NCBI RefSeq assembly: GCF_024397975.1
Contig: NZ_CP073745.1
Location: 1,514,501-1,578,500, forward strand
Length of the DNA: 64,000 nucleotides
Direction: 5' to 3'
Source: Bacterioplanoides sp. SCSIO 12839
GTDB lineage: Bacteria > Pseudomonadota > Gammaproteobacteria > Pseudomonadales > Oceanobacteraceae
Below, piece after piece: positions 53,702-62,065 of the stretch; within the stretch, counting starts at the first letter, position 1; the number at the start of each line of letters is the position of its first letter. Both the position numbers and the translations under genes were made by a program. Below the pieces are notes generated by a model. It saw only the letters and a list, made by a program, of their open reading frames with translations, was not told the DNA's origin and searched no databases.

Positions 53702-55840
53702 TTATTGTTGTTGTGTTTGTTTTCTTTGTTGAGCCTGAATCGCGGTGAGTGCGATGGTATAAACAATATCTTCAACCAAAGCACCGCGGGATAAATCGTT
53801 TACAGGTTTTGCCAGACCCTGCAGCATCGGGCCAATGCTAATCACGTTGGCACTGCGCTGAACTGCTTTATAGGTGGTATTACCCGTATTCAGGTCGGGG
53901 AAGATTAACACAGTCGCCTGACCAGCTACAGCACTGTCCGGGGCCTTGGAGCGCGCAACACTCATGGTGGTCGCAGCGTCATATTGCAGTGGGCCGTCAA
54001 CGACCAGATCCGGGCGTAACCCCTGCACCTGACTGGTGGCTGTCCGGACTTTTTCCACATCCGCACCACTGCCGGATTTACCGGTGCTGTAACTCACCAT
54101 GGCTACTCTGGCTGGGATCCCCATCGCGGCGGCTGAACCGGCGCTCTGAATGGCAATATCCGCCAGCTCTTCGGCATTCGGGTCTGGGTTCACCGCGCAA
54201 TCACCGTACACCAATACCTGGTCGGGTAATCCCATGAAAAATACCGAGGAGACTAGCTTGGCTCCCGGCGCCGTTTTAATCAGCTGTAGGGCTGGACGAA
54301 TGGTGTTGGCCGTCGTGTGTACAGCACCAGAAACAAGGCCGTCGACATCATCTTCTGCCAGCATCATGGTACCGAGAACAACATTGTCTTCCAGTTGCGC
54401 CATCGCCATTGGGTCGGTCAGTTGTTTGTGTTTACGTAGCTCGACCATCGGTGGCACGTAATGCTCACGAATATCCACCGGATCAATGATTTGCAGATCA
54501 GCAGGTAGCTCAATTTCATTGGCATGCGCAACCTGCAGGATTTTACTTTTATCGCCCAGTAATACGCAGTCGGCGATACCTCTTTGCTGGCAAATGGCCG
54601 CGGCCTGAACGGTTCTGGGCTCATCGCCTTCAGGCAATACAATACGTTGTTTGTCGCTGCAGGCTTTGGCAACAATCTGATAACGGAAAGCAGCTGGAGA
54701 TAAACGAGTCGGGTGGGGTGCCCCAAGACGCTCCATTAACAACTCGGAGTTCAGATGTTCGGTCACCGACTCCATGATGCGCTGTACCCGATCAACATCG
54801 TCCATTGGCACATGATGATCCATGTGAGAGAGCTTCTCTGCGGTGGCGAAGGTATCCAGTTCGGTTCTCATGACCGGAATACCGGTTGCCAGAGCGCTCT
54901 GACATAAGTCAATGACGCCCGGGTTGGGTCTCAGCCCACCGGTCAATAATACCCCGGCAAGTGGTGTTCCGTTGTTGGCAGCCATGGCCGCTGCTAATAC
55001 GATATCGTCGCGATCACCCGGAGTCACAATCAGGGTTCCCGGACGCAGAGTATCAACCATATTGGGTAATGTGCGTGCGCATAAGGTAATCCGGAGTACG
55101 CGTCGGCTATCCATTTCACCTTCATTAATGATTTCGGCATTAAATAAACGCCGGATATCCAGAGCTCTTGGGCTGATCAGTTCCGGTTGCCATGGAATCA
55201 CGCCCACCACCGGGCATTGCTTGATGCCTAATTGCCAGCAATCTTCTTCGCTGGCATAAGGGGATGGTTGATCCTGATCATCCGATGTTTTTTGATCTGC
55301 CTGCAGAAATGGCTGTTGCGCTGAGGTGCTTCCCACTTTGTTGATGATGGCACCCAGCAGGTTGGCCTTACTGCCGCCATAAATGCCACGCTGTAATTTC
55401 AGGTCAGAACGAATCTGGCTGCTGCTACGGTCTCGGCCATTGGCAACCAGCAGAACATCAGCATTCAGGGCTTTGGCAATTTCAGCATTCAATTTCGCGG
55501 TATAGGGCTCCGAACGATCCGGTGCCAGACCTTCAATCAACACAACGTCACATTCTTTGGCCACTTCGTCATGTAACGCCACAGCATCTTCCAGAACACG
55601 ATCCAACATGCCATCGCTGATACGTTGTTGAACCTGATGGAGCTGCATTGGGTTTGGAGTTTGCAGTTGCAGTACGGTTCGTACCAAGTGGGTTGAACGT
55701 TCCTGTTGGCCATAATTGGGCGCAACCGGTTTCACAAAACCGACTTTTAAGCCTTGGGCATCCAGAGCACGAATCAGTCCTAAGCTGATGGTTGTCAGGC
55801 CACTTTCCAGGCCGGTTGGAGCAATAACTATATTAATCAT
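53702..55840 (-). CDS. pta: Phosphate acetyltransferase
   Basis: Start chosen at the ATG ending at 55840, which overlaps the ackA stop in the sequence ATGATTAA (8 bases). Product of 712 residues, like E. coli Pta (about 714). Order: N-terminal P-loop/BioD-like regulatory domain (IAPTGLESGLTTISLGLIRAL), DRTGG domain in the middle, and C-terminal PTA domain (about 395-712; IVLPEGDEPRTVQAA, STGKSGSGADVEKVR). It interconverts acetyl-CoA and acetyl phosphate. With ackA it forms the acetate overflow/assimilation pathway and sets acetyl-phosphate levels, which affect protein acetylation countered by CobB. Confidence 0.96.
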   Translation of the reverse strand: MINIVIAPTGLESGLTTISLGLIRALDAQGLKVGFVKPVAPNYGQQERSTHLVRTVLQLQTPNPMQLHQVQQRISDGMLDRVLEDAVALHDEVAKECDVVLIEGLAPDRSEPYTAKLNAEIAKALNADVLLVANGRDRSSSQIRSDLKLQRGIYGGSKANLLGAIINKVGSTSAQQPFLQADQKTSDDQDQPSPYASEEDCWQLGIKQCPVVGVIPWQPELISPRALDIRRLFNAEIINEGEMDSRRVLRITLCARTLPNMVDTLRPGTLIVTPGDRDDIVLAAAMAANNGTPLAGVLLTGGLRPNPGVIDLCQSALATGIPVMRTELDTFATAEKLSHMDHHVPMDDVDRVQRIMESVTEHLNSELLMERLGAPHPTRLSPAAFRYQIVAKACSDKQRIVLPEGDEPRTVQAAAICQQRGIADCVLLGDKSKILQVAHANEIELPADLQIIDPVDIREHYVPPMVELRKHKQLTDPMAMAQLEDNVVLGTMMLAEDDVDGLVSGAVHTTANTIRPALQLIKTAPGAKLVSSVFFMGLPDQVLVYGDCAVNPDPNAEELADIAIQSAGSAAAMGIPARVAMVSYSTGKSGSGADVEKVRTATSQVQGLRPDLVVDGPLQYDAATTMSVARSKAPDSAVAGQATVLIFPDLNTGNTTYKAVQRSANVISIGPMLQGLAKPVNDLSRGALVEDIVYTIALTAIQAQQRKQTQQQ

Positions 55841-57017
55841 GAGCCACCTGCTGGTAGGTATCCTGTGCAATCATTCGTTCTTCATCGGTGGCAACCACCA
55901 TAATCAAAGGCGAGTCGGGTGTGCTGATTCGACCGTTGCTATCGCCGTGTACTTCGTTGAGGCTCGGGTCGATCTGGCCTTTCAGACTTTGCCAGCTGCT
56001 GATAATGCGTTGGCGAACGTCACTGGCGTGCTCGCCAATACCGCCGGTGAAAACAATGGCATCAACATGTGAAAGTGAGGTGGTCAGTGCAGCCATCTGA
56101 CGCGCTACCCGGAAGCAGAACACATCAATGGCACGTTTTGCCCCGCAGTGACCTTCGGCTTCGGCCTGCAGTAGTGAGCGCATATCATTGCTCAGTTGCG
56201 ACAAACCTTTCAGGCCACTGTTGCGAATTAAATCGTTGCTAACCTGTTCCAGAGTTTTGCCTTTGTGATTCACCATGTAGTCAATTAGTGATGGGTCAAT
56301 ATCACCGCTGCGGGACCCCATGACCATGCCTTCCAGTGGTGTTAATCCCATGGTGGTATCAACCGATTTACCTTGCTCAATCGCGCAGGCACTACAGCCG
56401 TTACCTAAATGCGCAATTAACAGATTCAGGCCGTCGGCTGGTTTGTTTAAGCGTCTCGCCGTTTCCTGTGCAACATAGCGGTAACTGGTGCCATGGAAAC
56501 CATATCGTCGAACTCCGGCATCTTCATACCAGTCATAGGGGACGGCATACAAATACGTTGATTCGGGAATCGTCTGGTGGAATGCCGTATCAAAAACAGC
56601 AACGTTGGCAATGCCTGGCTGTAGTTGTTGGCAAAGCTCAATCCCTAATAAATTGACCGGGTTGTGCAGCGGTGCCAGATCTGAAATGTGTTTCAATTCA
56701 GCAATATTTTTGTCATCCAGCAGAATGCTCTGGCTGAATGCTTCACCGCCATGAACGACACGATGGCCAATACCGGCCAGATTGGTCAGTGATGTCTGGC
56801 AATGATTCATAAAAGCCGAGAGTGCTTGCTGGTGAGCGGAGCCAGCAGGCAGGTTAATGGTTTCCTGGTACTGGCCTTTCAATGTTAATGAGGGAGTGGA
56901 TTCACCGAGGCGTTCTGCTAACCCTTTGATGGTTGGGGTAGAAGCCTGTTCCGAGGGATAAAGTGCAAATTTAATCGAAGAGCTGCCGCAATTAATTACT
57001 AATACAGATTGGCTCAC
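55833..57017 (-). CDS. ackA: Acetate kinase
   Basis: Start is GTG ending at 57017, with AAGGA 7 bases upstream. Product of 394 residues. Motifs VLVINCGSSSIKFALY near the start, GHRVVHGGEAF, VAVFDTAFHQTIP, RYGFHGTSYRYV (catalytic His) and HLGNGCSACAI (nucleotide/acetyl phosphate site), then MGLTPLEGMVMGSRSGDIDP. It makes ATP and acetate from acetyl phosphate and ADP. It overlaps pta by 8 bases (translational coupling) and follows the PilZ gene by 19 bases. Confidence 0.96.
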   Translation of the reverse strand: MSQSVLVINCGSSSIKFALYPSEQASTPTIKGLAERLGESTPSLTLKGQYQETINLPAGSAHQQALSAFMNHCQTSLTNLAGIGHRVVHGGEAFSQSILLDDKNIAELKHISDLAPLHNPVNLLGIELCQQLQPGIANVAVFDTAFHQTIPESTYLYAVPYDWYEDAGVRRYGFHGTSYRYVAQETARRLNKPADGLNLLIAHLGNGCSACAIEQGKSVDTTMGLTPLEGMVMGSRSGDIDPSLIDYMVNHKGKTLEQVSNDLIRNSGLKGLSQLSNDMRSLLQAEAEGHCGAKRAIDVFCFRVARQMAALTTSLSHVDAIVFTGGIGEHASDVRQRIISSWQSLKGQIDPSLNEVHGDSNGRISTPDSPLIMVVATDEERMIAQDTYQQVAHD

Positions 57018-57036
57018 ATCCGTTCCTTATTGTGGA

Positions 57037-57429
57037 TTATCCGGGGATGCGTTGCTCCCCTTGAGTCTGTTGCTGAAGCGTAGAGGCCAGACGTTGCAGA
57101 ACCGTGTCAGCACCACGGCAAGCAGCTTCTGGCATTTGCTCCATTGTAAAACGTAATGCATAAATATAGTGGTCGTGATTCTTTTCTGTGCGGAGAATCT
57201 CAGCAGGGACCGCTTGTAAGCTGTGATCGTCACTGGTCAATGACACGATCAGCCGTTTCCCAGGCTTCATTTTCAATGGGGTGATAATCGACACCCCACC
57301 GGTAGAAAAGTCGCGGGCAATAGCTTCGTGGCGTTTACCTGCACGTCCGAATACATTAATGACACGTAAATCAATTTTCAATGGTGCGGCATCATAACGC
57401 TGCCGGAAACGACGTTCACTGTCTGACAT
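57037..57429 (-). CDS. PilZ-domain protein
   Basis: Start chosen at the ATG ending at 57429, with AGGATT upstream; the upstream frame overlaps the bax-like gene. Product of 130 residues, essentially one PilZ domain. The first c-di-GMP motif reads RRFRQR (R7 to R11, RxxxR) and the second RDFSTGGVSI (D40, S42, G44-45), both complete. It has no other domain. It lies in the same transcription unit as ackA-pta and 4 bases after the bax-like gene, an unusual context that suggests linkage between c-di-GMP state and acetate metabolism or envelope functions. Confidence 0.85.
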   Translation of the reverse strand: MSDSERRFRQRYDAAPLKIDLRVINVFGRAGKRHEAIARDFSTGGVSIITPLKMKPGKRLIVSLTSDDHSLQAVPAEILRTEKNHDHYIYALRFTMEQMPEAACRGADTVLQRLASTLQQQTQGEQRIPG

Positions 57430-57433
57430 GGAT

Positions 57434-58261
57434 TTAATCCTGCTTTCCCTGATGTTCTTGCGCCGCATCAAGCTTTTGGTTGTTATCAAAGCGCGCCAAG
57501 TCATTATGGCGAATCATAGCGCGTATTTCTTTGACGTATTCTTCACCACGCTCTGAATATTTCAGCAAGCCTGCGGCCAGCTTGTCACCGGTACTATAAC
57601 TTTGTTGTTGTAGTTGCTCTGTACGCAAGTGGCGTAAAGGTTCATAGCTCGGGTGGCTGTTGAGGTTGCGGATATAGCTGGCAACCGATTGTGCGGGTGA
57701 ACTGAATTTGGCGACTTCATGGCTGGCACCGGCATTACGGGAAGAAGGGACAATGCCACACCCCTGACTGAAGCACCATTGGCCAAATAAGTTATTACCC
57801 AGTCGGGCAAAGCGGGAAGTTCCCCAGGCGGATTCATTGGCGGCCTGGGCCATCACCAGTGACGGTGGAATGGTCTGAACTTTGTCTGATAATTCTGCGA
57901 GCTGCTGATTTTTATCACTGCTGCTGACGCGGTATTTCTTTAATAAACGGTTCAGCTCTTCAGGATTAACCTCGGCACCATTTTGCCAGTTCTGGATTTG
58001 TTGCCTCTCCAGTAATACACGATTATTGGCCTGGGCAATCAGGGGTTGAAGGAAAGAAAAGAACGCATGCTTCTTGGCTTTTACATCGGTGTAACTAGCA
58101 AAGTCCGGTAGGTCCGGGTTCACCCAGGGTGTTTCGCTGACTTCAGTCGTGCTGGTTTGTGTGGTCAGATTGGAGCTGGCCAGATACCAGCCCGTTGAAA
58201 AAGCAATTACCCCGGAAAGAGTCAGGGCGCTGATTAAAGTTGAGTTGCGCATAGTGTCCAT
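57434..58261 (-). CDS. Bax-like glucosaminidase-domain protein
   Basis: Product of 275 residues (ATG ending at 58261; a second ATG at 58252 is possible). An N-terminal signal-anchor (LISALTLSGVIAFSTGWYLA) is followed by a periplasmic helical part and a glucosaminidase fold (about 140-265) with PPSLVMAQAANESAWGTSRFARLGNNLFGQWCFSQGCG, where the Glu in ANESAWG is the likely catalytic acid. The sequence matches Bax proteins of enterobacteria and pseudomonads. It should act on peptidoglycan at the membrane face. First gene of a five-gene minus-strand unit. Confidence 0.9.
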   Translation of the reverse strand: MDTMRNSTLISALTLSGVIAFSTGWYLASSNLTTQTSTTEVSETPWVNPDLPDFASYTDVKAKKHAFFSFLQPLIAQANNRVLLERQQIQNWQNGAEVNPEELNRLLKKYRVSSSDKNQQLAELSDKVQTIPPSLVMAQAANESAWGTSRFARLGNNLFGQWCFSQGCGIVPSSRNAGASHEVAKFSSPAQSVASYIRNLNSHPSYEPLRHLRTEQLQQQSYSTGDKLAAGLLKYSERGEEYVKEIRAMIRHNDLARFDNNQKLDAAQEHQGKQD

Positions 58262-58523
58262 TCAGCTGTTTTGTGAAGCAGGTCATAGATTTTAAGGTTG
58301 AGGAGTATACCGGAAACACGGCATCACCCAAGAGAGGCTCTGCTTCAGAAAGCAAAAAATCGCAAAATCACGCCGGATAAATAACGCTGAAATGGCGGTT
58401 GATCGTCATTGAAATGGCTTTTTCAGAAAAACCAGTATTTAAGTGTGTATTTTTATTAATAAAGCGGAAGTTTCGTGTATTCTGGCCGATAGTTTCAGGA
58501 CACTGTTAATAAGAATCCAGAAC

Positions 58524-59459
58524 ATGACTCAACCTCTAATCATTATTGCGGATCAGACGTTAGCCATTCAGGCCGAATTGGCCGATTTGCTGGCAGCTGA
58601 CGCCACTGTTGTCAGTGCTGTTCAGGAAGAACAACTGCAGTACTGGTTAGGCAGTCCAACGTTAAAACCCGATTTGTTATTGTTGGATCGCAATTTTATT
58701 CGCGAAGACTTATCTGAATTTTGTTTACGTTGGCGCTCGAACCCATTGCTGCGTGATTGTGATGTGCTGGTGATGGGGCCGGATAGCGCGAATGATGAAG
58801 CTCAGGCCTTATTGGCAGGGGCGGTGGATTATCTGCGAAAACCTTTGCACCCGGTGCTGGCTCTGGCTCGTCTTAAATCCCAACTGCAGCGGCGTCAGGA
58901 AGTGGCTCGCCTGGAGGCGTTAAGCGCTACCGACGGTTTGACCGGCGTGGCGAATCGCCGTTACCTGGATCAGTTCTTGTTGGCCGAATGGCGTCGTGCG
59001 CAACGTGAAAGTAATAGTATTGGCCTGATTATGGTCGATATCGATCATTTTAAAATGTACAACGATTTTTATGGTCATGTGGCGGGTGATGTGTGTTTGC
59101 AGGAGGTTGCTCAGGCGTTGCAATCTTGTGTTCAGCGGCCCTGTGATCTGGTGGCTCGTTATGGAGGAGAAGAGTTTGCTGTCATCCTGCCTTCGATTCA
59201 GATTGAAGGGGTTGAAGTGGTTGCAAGACGGATGCAGCAAGCCGTCTCAGATTTAAAACTGCCTCATGATGCATCCGCTACCAGCGATATCGTAACCCTC
59301 AGTATGGGTATGGCCTGGTGTGAACCCACGGCTGGAGAAGATTGTCGCCTGTTGATGACAGCAGCCGATGAAGCGTTATATACCGCTAAGTCAGAAGGTC
59401 GTAATCGCATGAGTGAGGCCGTTGATCTGGCATCAATCCGGATGCTGCTGACCAATTAA
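58524..59459 (+). CDS. REC-like GGDEF protein (diguanylate cyclase)
   Basis: Start chosen at the ATG at 58524 (MTQPLIIIADQTLAIQAELA); the frame is open to 58443, with no good ribosome-binding site at either. Product of 311 residues. The N-terminal 125 residues fold like a receiver: ADQ replaces the acidic pair, but the Asp in LLLLDRNFIRED fits the phosphoacceptor position, and YLRKPLH gives the conserved Lys. The GGDEF domain (about 145-311) has the active site RYGGEEFAVILPS with a RPCD inhibitory motif five residues before. It resembles a WspR/PleD-like response regulator. No kinase is adjacent. Confidence 0.88.
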   Translation: MTQPLIIIADQTLAIQAELADLLAADATVVSAVQEEQLQYWLGSPTLKPDLLLLDRNFIREDLSEFCLRWRSNPLLRDCDVLVMGPDSANDEAQALLAGAVDYLRKPLHPVLALARLKSQLQRRQEVARLEALSATDGLTGVANRRYLDQFLLAEWRRAQRESNSIGLIMVDIDHFKMYNDFYGHVAGDVCLQEVAQALQSCVQRPCDLVARYGGEEFAVILPSIQIEGVEVVARRMQQAVSDLKLPHDASATSDIVTLSMGMAWCEPTAGEDCRLLMTAADEALYTAKSEGRNRMSEAVDLASIRMLLTN

Positions 59460-59490
59460 GTAGGTTATCTGTTATTGCGACTGGATAAAC

Positions 59491-59527
59491 AAAAACCTCT
59501 GCGATGTCATGTCTCAGAGGTTTTTTT
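59491..59527. terminator. Bidirectional intrinsic terminator
   Basis: AAAAACCTCTG (59491-59501) and CAGAGGTTTTTTT (59515-59527) form a 7-bp ACCTCTG/CAGAGGT stem extended by A-T pairs, with a 13-base loop. It lies between the convergent GGDEF gene (ends 59459) and the small minus-strand gene (ends 59563). Confidence 0.88.
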
Positions 59528-59562
59528 ATGGGCGAATGAACCCAGCTTTTGAGCGTGCTTTT

Positions 59563-59895
59563 TTATTGCGAACTCAGATTAGAATTCAGCTGGTTGATCA
59601 ATTTGTGCAATCGTGTGGCTGTCGACAGGCGACGCACATTGTCACTGATGGCTTGTTGAAACTTGCTCAACGCCTGATGCAGCAACTCTTTGCTGGTGGT
59701 GATCACCTCATATTCGTAATGATGATCCTGAATGCTGACCTTAGCCAGTTCCATATATTCACCATTAAGGATTTGCAGCAAATTAAAGATAACGTCTTTA
59801 TCGTGACAGCTATTGGCTTCCCAGTAGCCGTCTTCCAGAGCTTTCAATAAATCCCAGATCAGTTCGCTGGCCTGACTGATGGTAATGTGACTCAT
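59563..59895 (-). CDS. Small hypothetical protein
   Basis: Start chosen at the ATG ending at 59895, with GGAGAGG upstream; the frame extends 6 codons further. Product of 110 residues, helical, soluble, starting MSHITISQASELIWDLLKAL. A middle segment (DKDVIFNLLQILNGEYMELA) is followed by a region with paired His (QDHHYEYEV) and a C-terminal helix. It has no motif I recognise. Codon use and ribosome-binding site look like those of its neighbours, so it is a real gene. Confidence 0.72.
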   Translation of the reverse strand: MSHITISQASELIWDLLKALEDGYWEANSCHDKDVIFNLLQILNGEYMELAKVSIQDHHYEYEVITTSKELLHQALSKFQQAISDNVRRLSTATRLHKLINQLNSNLSSQ

Positions 59896-59967
59896 AACCT
59901 CTCCGTAATACAATCGGTCTACATAAAGGTTAGCAGAGAGTCACACGTTTTGTGGTTGGGCGATTGC

Positions 59968-60747
59968 TTAACCTTCGGTTTTCACAAAGTGGCGCAGGTA
60001 ACGCTGATTCATATCATCTTTACCGAGCAGGATCAGGGCATCACACACGTTGAAATCTTTATCCAGGAATGGCTCACCGCAGACTTTTACACCAATACGC
60101 AGATAGGCTTTGAGTAGCGGTGGCACCAGGCTTTTCCCATCTAATTCAACTTCGGTACGTGGCATATGAACCCGTGGTTCGGCTCGCATATCTTCTGAAG
60201 TGAAGTGTTTCTCGCGTAAGTAATCAATGATGGCAATAGCGCGGGAGTAGCCCTCCGACAACGAGATGCTGGCGCAGCCCATTAAATAATCAATCTGATT
60301 GGCCGACATAAACTGGGCGATGCCACCCCATAACAAACCAATCACTGCACCACTGCGGTAATCCGGGTCGACACAGGTGCGGCCAATTTCCATATAGCGT
60401 TTGCCGGGCTTGATGATGTTGCTGAGGTCAAATTCAGTGGAGGAATAAAAGCCGCCAGTCTGTTCTGCCAGTTCGTTAGTTAAAATACGGCTGTAGCCAA
60501 CAATACGATCACCATGAACGTCTTTTACGATCAGGTGTAAACACAGGTCATCAAATTCATCTTTATCGATGCCCTGGTCGGCAGTGGGCAGGCTGGCTCC
60601 CATGCCTTCGGCAAACACCCGGTAGCGTAACTCAAGCGCCTGTTGGATTTCTGCCGGGTCGGTGGTGAGTCGTGCGACCAGCGGGGATTCATTCGTTTGA
60701 GCCGGTTGTGTCTGGCTTGCTGTGGCTTGTTGCATAATGAAGCTCAT
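59968..60747 (-). CDS. OlsB-like L-ornithine N-alpha-acyltransferase (GNAT fold)
   Basis: Product of 259 residues; ATG ending at 60747 or 60735 (no strong ribosome-binding site for either). The core has LELRYRVFAEGMGAS, FDDLCLHLIVKD, GYSRILTNELAEQTGGFYSSTEFDL, YMEIGRTCVDPDYRSGAVIGLLWGGIAQFM and MGCASISL, as in OlsB/hemolysin-like Acetyltransf_5 proteins. OlsB makes lyso-ornithine lipid from 3-hydroxyacyl-ACP; an OlsA-like O-acyltransferase would be needed to finish it and none is adjacent (a PlsC-like gene occurs at 52801). Alternatively it acts on another amine. Its 5' end is close to a divergent gene start (60887). Confidence 0.88.
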   Translation of the reverse strand: MSFIMQQATASQTQPAQTNESPLVARLTTDPAEIQQALELRYRVFAEGMGASLPTADQGIDKDEFDDLCLHLIVKDVHGDRIVGYSRILTNELAEQTGGFYSSTEFDLSNIIKPGKRYMEIGRTCVDPDYRSGAVIGLLWGGIAQFMSANQIDYLMGCASISLSEGYSRAIAIIDYLREKHFTSEDMRAEPRVHMPRTEVELDGKSLVPPLLKAYLRIGVKVCGEPFLDKDFNVCDALILLGKDDMNQRYLRHFVKTEG

Positions 60748-60886
60748 TTATTCGTTTTGCGTGACAGTAAAACAGACGTATGACAGCGGGGTTACAGAGG
60801 AGCGGCTGATCTGCTCATTAAAATATCTGACTCAGAACCCTGCCAGTATGTCCGTTGCGCGCTATCCTAAAAGAGAGGAGGGCAAG

Positions 60887-61486
60887 ATGAAACTACTGTG
60901 TATTACATTTTTATTACTGTCTGGGGGATTCGCCTCGGCTCAGCCTTTTCTGGGAGAAAACCAGGCGATCAAACTGATTGATGAAGCGTTGAAACGTAAA
61001 GACCTGAAATGGCTGCCATTTCCAATGCCCTATGATGTTGAACGTTCTTCTCAGGGCAAAGATGCACGTTTCTTATCGGCGCTGGTCGATCATGGTTTGC
61101 TGGTACGAAAAAAAGAAACCAAAATGGTCACGGTTGAAGAGAACGGCGCAACCCGTCGTAAGGTTCAGGTAGGTTGGATTTATGATTACCCGGGAGCAGA
61201 GGGGGAGGTCAATACGGATGAAGGGTTTTATTACGGTTATGGTCGCCTGAAAACCGTGATGGAAATTTCCACGCCGTATCAAATTGGTCAGTTCTTTTAT
61301 GTTGAGGCGTATATTCAATGGTATGTCGACGACCAGCAAGAGTGGATCCATGACGCCGCATTTGATGGTGCCCGTACCCTGCGTCGCAGTCGCGAATCTT
61401 ACGAAAAGCCGTTTGAAAAGCGGGTTTATCTGCAATACGACGGCGATAGCTGGGCCTATTGGGATGGTAAGCCGGGTATTCTTTAA
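60887..61486 (+). CDS. Exported hypothetical protein
   Basis: Start chosen at the ATG at 60887, with AGAGGAGGG just upstream, a very strong site; the frame is open to 60722 but overlaps the divergent OlsB start. Product of 199 residues. A signal peptide (LLCITFLLLSGGFASAQ, cleavage near residue 18) is followed by a soluble mature part with several aromatic-rich segments (GWIYDYPGAEGEVNTDEGFYYG; EAYIQWYVDDQQEWIHDAAF; VYLQYDGDSWAYWDGKPG). No family recognised. Predicted periplasmic protein. Confidence 0.75.
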   Translation: MKLLCITFLLLSGGFASAQPFLGENQAIKLIDEALKRKDLKWLPFPMPYDVERSSQGKDARFLSALVDHGLLVRKKETKMVTVEENGATRRKVQVGWIYDYPGAEGEVNTDEGFYYGYGRLKTVMEISTPYQIGQFFYVEAYIQWYVDDQQEWIHDAAFDGARTLRRSRESYEKPFEKRVYLQYDGDSWAYWDGKPGIL

Positions 61487-61498
61487 TGCTTAACAGGT

Positions 61499-62065
61499 TT
61501 AAATTTGAGTGCGTAACCACAGCCCGGGTGGCGTGCTCATTCCTCGGTCCTGATGAATCACTTTTCCTTCGCGATCAAGCACGTAATAGCTGGGGTAGCC
61601 GGTAATGTTAAATTGGTTGCGAATATCGCTATTGCCCATGAGCACTTCTTGTTTAAAACCCACTTCGTTAACAAAACGACTCACTTCTTCACGTGTTTCA
61701 TAATCCAGTGCAATGGCGATAACGCGAACACTCTGATTGTCGGGTAGGGTATTCAGTCCGGGCATACTGATACGGCATACACTGCACCAGGGGGCAAAAA
61801 AATAAACCAGGGTTTTGTCATGAGCGGCTGGCCACTGCAGTGACGATGAGGTGCCACTGAGTGTTGGCAGTGTCAGGTTTGGGATGTTGGTGCCGTCTTG
61901 CAGCAGGTGACGGTTCAGCCATTGGCTAAGGCCAATAAATACCAGCGCAACCACCAGAAGCTCAATCAGGCGGTTGTGCCAGGTTTTTACTTTGGGGTCT
62001 GTACGACCATCATTATTAAATGGCTTTTGAGAAGCGCCGTCTTTCCTGATTTTGTGGTTGTTCAT
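61499..62065 (-). CDS. TlpA-like membrane-anchored thioredoxin-fold protein
   Basis: Product of 188 residues. A basic N-terminal tail is followed by a membrane helix (LIELLVVALVFIGLSQWL, about 32-50) and a thioredoxin-like domain (about 65-188) with CxxC in FAPWCSVCRISM and the cis-Pro TGYPSYYVLD. The domain should face the periplasm and act in thiol-disulfide exchange, as in TlpA/ResA-type proteins of cytochrome maturation. The first 50 bases overlap the 3' end of hemN on the same strand, so translation is coupled. The link of a thiol oxidoreductase with haem synthesis fits cytochrome biogenesis. Confidence 0.88.
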   Translation of the reverse strand: MNNHKIRKDGASQKPFNNDGRTDPKVKTWHNRLIELLVVALVFIGLSQWLNRHLLQDGTNIPNLTLPTLSGTSSSLQWPAAHDKTLVYFFAPWCSVCRISMPGLNTLPDNQSVRVIAIALDYETREEVSRFVNEVGFKQEVLMGNSDIRNQFNITGYPSYYVLDREGKVIHQDRGMSTPPGLWLRTQI

